Shown piece by piece: positions 55,329 through 64,000 of a DNA stretch of 64,000 nucleotides. The translations under genes were made by a program, and so were the position numbers. Every line of letters begins with the position of its first letter. Position 1 is the first letter of the stretch. The notes under the pieces were generated by a model, which ran no database searches, was not told the origin of the DNA, and was given only the letters and a program-made list of their open reading frames with translations. This DNA comes from Zygnema cylindricum (lineage: Eukaryota > Streptophyta > Zygnematophyceae > Zygnematales > Zygnemataceae), in the NCBI GenBank assembly GCA_037447655.1, contig JBBHKE010002999.1:242409-306408 (forward strand). Direction: 5' to 3'.

Positions 55329-56058
55329 TGAAAGGTGTGAAACCCTCTTTCACACCGAGAAATGCCCCGTGCCTTTCACACTTCGCAAAACACCGCCCGG
55401 GTACCTCGGATTTTTAGGGTCATAGGGTTATTGGTTGTGTTTTTTTATATATAAAAAAAACACAAATGAGAAAAAAACCATAGTTGTTCAAATCGCGCGA
55501 TTTTTTACTTTTTCCCGATTAAAACGTATAACTCGTGACTTTTGAATAAATCGGAAAAAAAACGCGATGTACTTTCTGTCCGGTAAACTGACCGGATAAT
55601 TAACGGGAACTGTATGGTATGTACAGTAAATGTACGGTTTTGTAACAAAAAATTACGGAATCTGACTAAAAGATACGTTGCACTTCGTAGTACATTCTGT
55701 CCGATAAACTGAACAGAAATTTAACGGGAAGCGTACGAAATTGTACCAAATATGTACGGACCATGACGAAAAGAGACGGGAGATGTACGGAAAATGTACA
55801 AACTGCGGGATATGTAAAATTTATTTTTGTTTACATGTACGGAATAGTACGGACGAAAATTCATTAACGATTTTTACTATTTTTTCAAAAGGTTCAATGC
55901 GTTTGTTACGTATAATTCGTTGCGATAAAATCGTTCGCACTAAACGCCGTGAACAACTATGGAAAAACCGAAAAAGCCCTAAGCATATTTATACTAGCGA
56001 AATTGGAGTGAAAGGAGTGAAAGGCGACGTGGACCCTTTCACACGCGACATTCACACC
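55329..56058. mobile_element. Candidate TIR element with GGTGTGAA ends
   Basis: The left edge has GGTGTGAAAGGTGTGAAA, the right edge TTTCACACGCGACATTCACACC; these can be read as imperfect inverted termini about 730 bp apart. The interior contains many TGTACGG words and no gene. Boundaries are uncertain. Confidence 0.3.
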
Positions 56059-56059
56059 T

Positions 56060-58170
56060 AAAAACGCTCGGTTCAGTAATAGTGTCGAAATTGTAAATAA
56101 AAGAGTGAATGTCTGATTATTTACTCCATTTTAGTGTAGGTATTCTTAACCTTTGTTTAAACAATTATGTACGAACAAGATCTACCTTTTTTTAACTAAG
56201 CCCAAAGTTTATTTTAGAGTACAAGAAAATAGTCGCTAATCAACTTAGCATTTTGGAACTCATTGAGGGGCTTTCCTACACTTACTTTAAAATTTCCAAA
56301 ACATAATGCAAGTTAAAATGTTGTGTTAAGAGTCCATTTGGAAGTAAAAAAAAAACAATTAAAATGTACTTCCAAACCATACAATTAAGCTTGAGAATAA
56401 CAGCTATGGGACAAAGGTATATTTCTTCTCCTTCAAACCTTCGCAAACAATTTTGTAATATCTGAATCTGAATCTAAGGCAGAAGTAAAGAAAAAATAGA
56501 TAACGAAGAGTAGAATACTAGGCTACGTTATCTAACAATAAGACTAATAAATCTAGTTTTTAAATTTCAATTTGCGAGTTTTGTAAGAAAATTTGTAGGA
56601 AATGGAAATATTGTTGTATTCAATAATATCTTCTTATAGGTCCACAAAGACCCACGCTATAAAAGTGTGATCCTACTTCATGGCCATATATAAATCAGCT
56701 ACATGGAATTAATCTGGTATAATCGTGGAGAATAATCATTTGTTTTCTATGTTTTTACTCCACTACTTTACATTTTCGGTCTACTTTTTGCTTTCAACCT
56801 CTAGATCTTCATGCCTTTGTGGGTGCTTATGTGGGTATATTTTTTGAAGTTTAGTGTTACAACAGTGACAAAATGTAATTCTTATTCAGTCAAAATGGAC
56901 GAAAATGGCTAAAAGAAAAGAATATTAGTGGGAACTCTGTCGCTCTAATAATCCTACAAGAAACCTGAAAATTTACTGTATATAGTGTAAAACCCGTGTA
57001 ATATTAACCTATACCTAACTAAATGTCTGCTTCCGTCCTTTTTTCTGAAGGCGGCAACTTCTTCAAAATCACTTTTTTTAACGGAAACGAACCAGAACAA
57101 AAGCTTAATGAAGAAGAGAGAAAAGGTACGAAGTCTCTGGTATTTCTCCGTGCTTAGTTACTGTTAAAGAACTGAACCATAAACCATGTAAGGAAAAGAA
57201 CCGAAGTCCTTTTGAACTACCAACGGAACTTAGCAACATGGAAAGAGACTTCATAACAAGTATTAATTGTAGATTCACAAATATTATAGGGAGACTCAAG
57301 TGTTCAACATTTTTAGTGTTGATAAAAAAATCTTTGATTATGTGTGCTTTGCCCATTTCCGTGGGTTGTTTCATTCCGTGTAGCTCTTCATTTAAGTTTC
57401 TTTCTTCCCTTGTTTGGCCTCTCTCTCCCCCTTCCCCTCCCCCTCTCCCTCTCCCTCTCCCTCTCAAGATTATATCGCATTTATTCAGAATGGTGGAGGG
57501 AAAACTGTCGAATTCTTGGATCGGCTTTTCAGTGATGACCAAATAAACATCAAAATGAAATAAAATAAAATAAAACGAAGAAATAAAAAAACAAATCGAT
57601 CTTGACAAAAGTGAAAGAAAATAAAACACAAATAATAACACAGGAAAAAAAAAAACAGACAACAAACAAAGAAAACAAATACACGACAGAAAAACTGTAA
57701 ACCGGAACAAAAATGTTTTTAAAAGCAGGCAAATAGTTACTTAAAAAAAAACAAAATTGGCACACTAAATATAGTACAGCAAGGTCTTGAAACGTCCAAA
57801 ACCCTAAAGATACACAAAAATGGAGAATGGTTTTTATGCTCCACTTTCTCGCTTCCTCCAAGTTCCCTCTATAAACATAACATCCATCCATCTCTCCCTC
57901 CTATCGATCTATCCCTCTACCCCCAAGAAAACATAAATAACACCTTCCCTCGCCTTTCTCCTACCTTTTTTCTCGCCACTTATCCTCTCGAACAAATACC
58001 ACTACCTCCTCCATTCGCTCTCTCACCTCCCCTCCCCTCCCCCCCCCCTCCTCCCCTCTCCCTCTCCCATTTTCTCTTTTCCTTACACAGATGCTGGTAG
58101 AAAAACTCTCTCTTTCTCCCCCCTCTGTCTTCCCCTCCCATTCCTCTATCGCTCCCTCTCCCTCCCTCTC
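56060..58170. other. No gene recognised; AT-rich then pyrimidine-rich
   Basis: 56060-57100 is AT-rich without a supported feature. 57415-57470 holds (CCCTCT)n and 57900-58180 is CT-rich 3' flank of the hydrolase gene. Frames in either direction look like low-complexity artefacts. Confidence 0.4.
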
Positions 58171-58176
58171 TCCCCC

Positions 58177-59103
58177 TCACACATGTTCCAGGAAAAACTT
58201 CTTCACTTCCCCCCTCCACTCCTCCGGATACCAAGAATGGATATCATGCCCCGCTTCCGGGAAATTGTACTCTCTCCCATTCTGCCACGTGGCAAGTGTT
58301 GGCTCTAACACGTGTCTCTGAAGGTGTCCCTCACTGCCACCTGTCATCACCAGAGTGGGTACAGATATTCCGTCCACCGCCTGGTTGCTTACCTCATCTC
58401 CCATTCCTTTCCCTCCCCTCCCTCCTCCCCTCCCTTCTCTTCCTCCCCCCCCTCCCCTCCCTTTCTCTCCCTCCCCTCTCCCTCTCCCTACCCCTCTCCC
58501 TCCTCTCCCTTCCCCTCTCCCTCCTCTCCCTTCCCCTCTCCCTCCTCTCCCTCCGTCTCTCCCTCCATCCCCTCTCCCTCCATCCCCTCTCCCTCCCCGA
58601 CCTCCCCTCCCTCCTCCTCCCTCTCCCTCTCCCTCCTCTTGGAAGGGATAAGTGGGCCTTGGACCCGGAGGAGGTCCCCCAAAAATTAAATTAGGGTTTT
58701 TGTCTTCAGTTAAGGGTTCCCCATCTCTCACTAGCCAGGCTGGATCCTCCAATACTAGGGCTTTTACTAAATTAGGGTAAAATTTAGCGACACGTGGCGC
58801 CACCGTAGCGCCCATAGAATGCCCTATTAAAAAAATGGGCTCATTGGGTGACACGTGGCGGATCATGGCGGCGGCATCTTCCACCATATCTAGAGTGTCG
58901 GTGGGTTTTTGGGAATTTTTTTTAGACTTCCCGAAGCCTCGGGCAGAGGGAAGAAAAATTTGGAAGGAGTCGGAGAGAGGGGAGAAGAGAGGGATGTTTT
59001 GAGGTCCATGGCCGCCTCCTCCGTGGAGGAACATTAATTTTGGTAGAGGGGTGGAGGGAGAGAGAGTGTGGTGGAAGTCGCGGAGGGAACGGCCTCCTCC
59101 CAT
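58177..59103 (-). CDS. Alpha/beta hydrolase with a low-complexity insert
   Basis: An intronless frame of 308 codons. LMFLHGGGGHGPQN near residues 23-36 supplies the oxyanion-hole HGGGG; FLPSARGFGKS is strand beta-4 and the following turn; the nucleophile elbow is IGHSMGATVAP (Ser about residue 96). The C-terminus has VPTLVMTGGSEGHLQRHV and FPEAGHDIHSWYPEEW, whose AGHDIH supplies the catalytic His. The acid could be the Glu in GGSEGH or a nearby residue. About residues 160-235 are a Gly/Arg/Glu run encoded by a GA-rich microsatellite in the cap region. Without it the length would be typical of the superfamily. The insert keeps the frame open, though a cryptic intron is possible. Substrate unknown. 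An upstream out-of-frame ATG lies 16 nt before the chosen start. Confidence 0.75.
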   Translation of the reverse strand: MGGGRSLRDFHHTLSPSTPLPKLMFLHGGGGHGPQNIPLFSPLSDSFQIFLPSARGFGKSKKNSQKPTDTLDMVEDAAAMIRHVSPNEPIFLIGHSMGATVAPRVAKFYPNLVKALVLEDPAWLVRDGEPLTEDKNPNLIFGGPPPGPRPTYPFQEEGEGEGGGGRGGRGGRGDGGRGDGGRDGGRGGRGEGRGGRGEGRGGRGVGRGRGEGEKGRGGGGGREGRGGGRGGKGMGDEVSNQAVDGISVPTLVMTGGSEGHLQRHVLEPTLATWQNGREYNFPEAGHDIHSWYPEEWRGEVKKFFLEHV

Positions 59104-59119
59104 TCTGTTGAATCTGGCA

Positions 59120-59980
59120 TGAGAAGGGAGAGAGAAGAAGAGGAGAGCAGGAGGAGAGGAGAAGAGAGAGGAAGGTAGTTCGCAGGTCTTTGGAGAGAAA
59201 GAGAAAGAGGACTTGGGGAATATACTTTGGGAAAAATGATTTATTTTTGTTTACTTTATGGTGTGTTCGTGTGACAGGATGTCACGGATAAGGCAAGGTG
59301 TCCCTGGACAGTATCCGTACGGATGTACGGAATTAGGGTTAAGGACTGCTGACGGACTTTCCGGTTTGACCGGAAGTATACGATTCGAAATAGGATGATC
59401 TCTGCCGTTGGTTTGACTGCCCATCCGAAAGCTTGTTAAAGTTCGTGTAGGTTCGAATTTACTGTAGACGCGAATGTCGTTTCCGGTTAACTCCAAAAAT
59501 TGAAATTGTACGTTAGATCTTCTCAGAATATCATCGTAGCCGTCCATTTAAAGTCTAATGTCGTTAGCGACAGTTCTAGACTTTTGGGCATAAAACTGCC
59601 CTGCATAGGAACACCTGTGCAAGCGTTTCCGCGTATTTTTCGACAATAGTTGTGAAGCGCGTTTGTCTTTTTGCTACGTGTCAATTTATGATTCCCTGCA
59701 TTATAAAACCGCAAGGTGCCGTGACGCTTGCAATTTACCAAATTTGAAAGCTTCTCCAAGGAATGTAAAACGTGTCGTTTTCTGCGTTACTCTGGAAGAT
59801 TCTAAGTGCAAAAATTTCTCCCACGTGGCAGCATGGTCACTGTAGAAGTTTAGACATTTCATCGTGTTCTTGTCTTCTTATAGGACACGTATACTGTACA
59901 GCTAACAGTCTAATATTTACACGTGCCAAAATGTCGAACGCTGAGGTTACTAGGTTTGAATTTTTGAAAGGATGGGAGGT
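59120..59980. other. Hydrolase 5' flank and unassigned sequence
   Basis: GA-rich 59110-59220 is probably the 5' UTR/promoter side of the hydrolase. 59220-59980 contains no recognised gene. Confidence 0.4.
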
Positions 59981-59983
59981 TCA

Positions 59984-60763
59984 TTAGGGTGCGTCTCCAT
60001 GTACCAAAGTAGGGGTTTTTTTCTGTCGTTTTCTTGTAAAACTTAGAGCCGTACCGCGTAAGTTTCAACCGTACAAAAAATAATGAGAAGTACATTTTGC
60101 GTCATCATCGAATTTAAGATGTACAACATATTGTCGTTTTGTGTTCTTCGACCCACGGCCACGCCAAAAACGTCATCTTCAAACTTTTCTTTAAAACACA
60201 GGGAAGATGTGTTTTAAAACAAATAAAATTCGAAAAACAAATAAAAACACGTAGTCGCACGTGTAAAAAAATTCCAGGAAAATTTCAAAAGAATTCAAGC
60301 GACGACGAAAAGTGCACGATCCGCTGTATTTTTTCCGTTTGCATTCAGGTACGACAAAGCAAAGTACACAATTTGTTTGGTTTTGTCCGTTTGGGCCTGG
60401 TACGGATTTTATTTCGCCAGGGGTCTCAAGATCCGATGCCATTTCACGTCGCGCGGACAAGAGACGCGAAGGCAAAGTGCATCTTCCTCACCGTGAAACG
60501 GCACAGGCTGGATGGCGGTACGTCTACAATGTCACGAAAACTCATGCGACGTCACAACCTGCTACAAAAAATAGCGTGCGTCATCACAGATTGTAGACGT
60601 TGACAGCCGTCACGGGCATTGTCGACGTATACAATCGTCACACGCTTAAGTAACTATGTCGTTGTTACACATAGGGACACCCGAAATCCGGGTCCGCCGG
60701 ATCTGCGCTCAAAAAAACAAAGTTTTATCTCTAAGTTTCAAGTACATGGAGACGCACCCTAAA
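59984..60763. mobile_element. TIR element with TTAGGGTGCGTCTCCATGTA ends (about 780 bp)
   Basis: The left end at 59984 and the right end at 60763 match over the first 21 bases in inverted orientation. The interior contains TCGACCCACGGCC and, toward the right, several GTAGACG/CGTCAC words. No transposase frame. It lies about 150 bp from a related element. Confidence 0.75.
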
Positions 60764-60912
60764 TTGCGCTCTAAATTCGAAAATGTTTGACGGAAATGTT
60801 TCCTACCTTTTCCGTACTTTCTCCAGTGGACCGCGAGGTCTTGGCTAGGCTCGACCACACTACTTATCAAACAAATAAGACAACGGTGACTAGAACAAGT
60901 AACCACCAAAAC

Positions 60913-61868
60913 TAAGGGGGTGTCCCCATGTTTTAAAGTACATACTTTTCTCTGCTTTTTGCCCTAAAATTCAAGGAACTTTGACAAAAACTTTAGCCCT
61001 ACAATAAAATCATGTTTACCAAAGTATAGTGAACGTCAATTCATACTTTGGATGTACGGCTTGTTTGTCTTCATGTGAACGCATTTTGGCGTTTTCCCCT
61101 TTTCGACCCACGGGCAAGAGAATCCAGCCCAAAAAAAAACTTCATCCAAAAATCACCTCGAGGGGGTGATTTTAGATAAAGTATCGCCCAAACAGCGAAT
61201 GAAAAACGACCCACGCACGCGCCACACGAGAGCATTTTTTTTTGGAATGGGGAGAGTCCTCGCTATTTTTCTCCGTGGCCGTCACGCGCATGTACGGAAA
61301 ACAATTTGCAGGGGTCTCGGACCTCCACTTTCTTTATGGGTCCTTTGGATGATTTTTCGCCGTCGTTGCCTCTTCCCCTCTCCCTCTCACACTATCACTT
61401 TTATCTCACACTTTTTAGAATGAGACACGAAAATATTGATATAAAATGAAAGATCTTTTAAAAATATTTTTGTTGACAATATTTAGGTTTTTTTATAATG
61501 GCAAGTCGAATGGGAAAAGTAGAAAAAACGAAATCGGGAAACCACGGCGTTAAGTTCTTGAATCAGTGACGTCGACGTTGTCACAAGTGAGCGTGACGTC
61601 ACAATGTCACCAAACCCTAAACATCTACAATTTCACAAAATCTAGGCGTCTACAACTGTCGCTATTTTTGTTGGCGTCACCAATCGTCGGAAGTTTCGTA
61701 GTCGCGTTCAATCGTCACAAAGTTGTACCTACGTCTACAACCGTCACATTTCAAAGTTCCGATTTCATTTTCGCACATTGGGACGCTCTTCAAAGTAGTA
61801 CGGAGAATCTTCACTACAGTCCAAAATACTTTATCAAAGTACTGATTACATGGGGACACCCCCTAAAT
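60913..61868. mobile_element. TIR element with TAAGGGGGTGTCCCCATGT ends (about 955 bp)
   Basis: The left TAAGGGGGTGTCCCCATGT is mirrored at the right by ACATGGGGACACCCCCTAA. It shares TCGACCCACGG and the GTCTACAA/CGTCAC subterminal words with the element at 59984. ACCACCAAA flanks it on both sides (60902-60910 and about 61872-61880), a possible 9-bp target duplication displaced by a few bases on each side. No transposase frame. Confidence 0.75.
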
Positions 61869-62109
61869 AAAACCACCAAAGATGATTATTCGCAAAGAAA
61901 AGAAACCTAAAATGTAGTGTATGACTACCCACAATCCTAATAAACTAAGGTCTACAACCTAGAAGAGTGTGGATGAGGGACTGGCTTCCTTGGTCGAAGA
62001 TATGGAAGGCCCTACCTATCGACTGCTCTTGTGCTTCGGTCGAGAGAGACGTGGCCTGCATTCTTGGGAGGGCAAATGATAAACATTCACGGCAAAAAGC
62101 AGGGCAAAT

Positions 62110-62800
62110 GCTTCAAAGAGGGCTCCTTGGACTTCTGGTTTCAAATGTTTTTTGTGTACAATCGGGTCCGCAATTGTCAAAGAACTTATCCAAGATGCCA
62201 AAAAGCCCCGTTACAAATTCAAAGTGATATGTTGGCTCTCGGTGAGCAAAAGCTCTTTCCTCGAAAGCCGATGCGCCCCATCCGCCACGCCTGCATGTAA
62301 TGCCGTACGAGGAGAAATGTGTGCCCATATCGGATCCTCGAGGAACATATCACCAAGGGTCCTCCTAGACCCGTGGACGAAAACCAAGTCAACCCTATGA
62401 CTTCAAAAACCTGTAAGGTGGGAGCCCGGAAGGACTATATTATAAACCTCTCGTTTGATAGTGTACCCCACTTTGGCACCAACCGCAGCAATTGCATCAT
62501 GCACCGAATCATGCGCAACAGTAAGTTCCCATCGATATGAGCAACGAAGTAAATCAATCCCTTCCGGACCAATAGCCTGGTTTAAAACAGAATGTGGACG
62601 CCCTAGAAGTGGAGAGTGAGGCAAACCCAAACATATACATAAGGCAATGCAATTTGGCGAGAGGTCAAAAGAAGCGTTGGAAAAATGGTGTGGCTTACAA
62701 CCAAACTCAAACAAAAACGTGTCCAAAAGACTAAGTAATTCAAGAGAGGGAGACCAACTGTACAACGAAGAGCAATAGTAAGAGCAATGGTAAACTACAT
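62110..62800 (-). pseudogene. Non-LTR retrotransposon C-terminal fragment
   Basis: Minus-strand relative of 40220-40800: ICLGLPHSPLLGRPHS, EGIDLLRCSYRWELTVAHD, AIAAVGAKVGYTIKREV, then in another frame HRVDLVFVHGSRRTLGDMF and LHAGVADGAHRLSRKELL. The paired Cys positions of the CCHC cluster are partly lost. RT is absent. A MITE abuts it at 62803. Confidence 0.7.
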
Positions 62801-62802
62801 AG

Positions 62803-62951
62803 TGTACCGGCATTAGTGTTAATGTTTTTTGCGCCAAGTACAGACCCGTCGCATGGTTTATCCAAACGTTGCGATTGAAGCGTAGCAAGCGTGCTAACAA
62901 AAAATATGTTTTAAATGGAGAAAAAAACTTCAAATAGTGATATAGTGTGGC
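62803..62951. mobile_element. Short MITE, GTACCGGCATTAGTG end (about 149 bp)
   Basis: Left GTGTACCGGCATTAGTGTTA then ATGTTTTTTGCGCC; right arm TTTTAAATGGAGAAAAAAAC...TAGTGATATAGTGTGG. It matches the hairpin MITEs at 41.3 and 54.4 kb in order of words, with a shorter core. It sits at the edge of the non-LTR fragment. Confidence 0.5.
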
Positions 62952-63650
62952 GACAAATGAAGTCAAGGGAGGTAAAATTTAATGCATAAGAGCTAAACAT
63001 ACGACAAAGAAAGGGTCAAAAAAAATTACTAGAGGAGGCATGGACTTAAGGTAAATGAAAAGAAAATGTTTTTATCAGCTGGTTGAAAGAAAAATTTGAT
63101 CAGTCCCACAAATAATCTTCAAGATTGGAAAAATAATAGACAGTGACTTATCAGGCAAGTGATACCCTTTACCTGCCAAGTACAATTATTATTTTCTTAC
63201 AATAATCCCTTTAATTACATACATTTTTTTCTTAGATTCTTTGATTGTTTGGACCTGAAAACAACAAAAAAAAATCTAGATTGTCGGTCCGAACCGTAAT
63301 ACTTTTGGGAAGATGAGGCCATACTGTACACTTTTTTATTAAAAATAATCAAATTATAAATTTTCAATATGGCCTCATTTCTTGAAACTATGGTATGAAC
63401 CATAGTCACTACAGGACAAAAGCAATTTGGGCGACTTTTAAATGTTTGCAAACCTGGAGAGAAATTTGAGAATTCAATATCGAAAACTTATCGAATAACC
63501 AAAAAAAAAAAATATTACAAATCCTGAGTTTATTCCTAACTAATATACGACCCATAGTACTATTTTTGTACTATTTTCTTCTCCAAGTTGATCTACTTTC
63601 CCAACTATTATCTTCTCTCTCCAATTTCCCAACATTTCTATTTAAATTAT
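62952..63650. other. No gene recognised
   Basis: AT-rich sequence with an inverted AATATGGCCTCATTT / AAGATGAGGCCATA pair around 63311-63380. No coding evidence. Confidence 0.4.
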
Positions 63651-63689
63651 TATTATTGGTACTTCGGTTACTATTTTCAGAATCCTTCC

Positions 63690-63945
63690 CACTTCCTTCC
63701 CTCTCCCCCTCTCTTCCTTCCCACTGCCCCTCTTCTATATCACTTTCCTCCTCTTCACTATCGTCCCAACAGTCAAAGGGATCTTTATCTGCAGAAACCG
63801 TGTTGAACCTCTTCTTATCTGTTCCGTTGAATTCATTTTCTTCTGTACCGTTAAACTTTTTTTGTTCCGTTCTGTCAAAACCAGTTTCTCCGTTTCGGAC
63901 CCACCAGGCTTCTTCATCCTCGACTTCCCTTCTCCCTCGCTTAAC
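63690..63945 (-). CDS. Candidate exon of an unknown acidic protein with short repeats
   Basis: The minus-strand frame from a good acceptor (CTCCCTCAG then GTTAAGCG at 63945) reads VKRGRREVEDEEAWWVRNGE, then a repeat of eight residues (FDRTEQKK, FNGTEENE, FNGTDKKR, FNT), then DPFDCWDDSEEEESDIEEGQ. The frame is open for about 100 codons, to a stop near 63640. The 3' limit (donor) is unclear. Nothing in it identifies a family. The composition is not the GA-microsatellite type until its last part, which supports real coding. The window ends 50 bp upstream of it, so the rest of the gene is outside. Confidence 0.4.
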
Positions 63946-64000
63946 CTGAGGGAGAGAGAGAGGGAGAGGGAGAGAGTGAGGGTGAGGGGGAGGGAAAGGG

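Noticed and set aside
57105-57891. Phe/Leu-rich minus-strand frames as membrane proteins
   Set aside because: Composition follows T-rich runs; no start context, splice signals or family similarity.
58312-58694. Pro/Ser-rich frames on the plus strand
   Set aside because: Antisense of the hydrolase's GA-rich insert; no domain and pure CT-repeat composition.

Overview
This is a nuclear window from a eukaryote, most likely a green-lineage organism (streptophyte alga or early-diverging land plant; a Characeae-type genome would fit, but that is inference). Reasons: GT-AG introns; a plant DEG7-type protease gene split over at least 13 exons; Ty1/copia and Ty3/gypsy elements with plant-like domains; a dense load of small terminal-inverted-repeat (TIR) elements; long GA/CT microsatellites; and one scaffold gap (10 N at 2679-2688). 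No bacterial operons, rRNA, tRNA genes or CRISPR arrays are visible.

Layout. 0.5-6.4 kb: nested LTR-retrotransposon remnants, all on the minus strand (copia remnant A, a gypsy gag/protease remnant with its LTR, and a third copia with its LTR). 6.45-15.4 kb, plus strand: a decayed Ty3/gypsy-type element that carries a cytosine-5 DNA methyltransferase between protease and reverse transcriptase. A minus-strand copia (11584 to about 14035) interrupts it, with loss of the rest of RT/RNase H. 15.4-24.5 kb: LTR-like direct repeats, a plus-strand copia relic, and several TIR elements. 24521-36954: a textbook nest. An outer minus-strand copia (LTRs 24521-25569 and 35906-36954) is split just inside its 5' end by an inner plus-strand copia (29479-35887) with two LTRs of equal length that look identical and a GAGGG target duplication. 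37.5-42 kb: a TIR element rich in ATCGAT motifs, a broken non-LTR retrotransposon, and a hairpin MITE.

Host genes lie mainly at 42.5-59.1 kb. The DEG7-like serine protease/PDZ gene runs on the minus strand from about 53.8 kb to 42534. A single-exon alpha/beta hydrolase with a low-complexity insert lies at 58177-59103, minus strand. Between and after them are further TIR/MITE families (54.36-55.17, 59.98-60.76, 60.91-61.87, 62.80-62.95 kb), a second fragment of the non-LTR element, and a candidate exon of an unknown acidic protein at about 63.7-63.95 kb.

Main points of interest: (1) the methyltransferase-bearing gypsy element; (2) copia families whose primer-binding site matches the anticodon stem-loop of initiator tRNA-Met and whose gag frame runs through that site from the LTR; (3) tRNA-like A/B-box modules inside the copia LTRs; (4) several apparently undescribed TIR element families ending in GTACACCG or TTAGGGTG.
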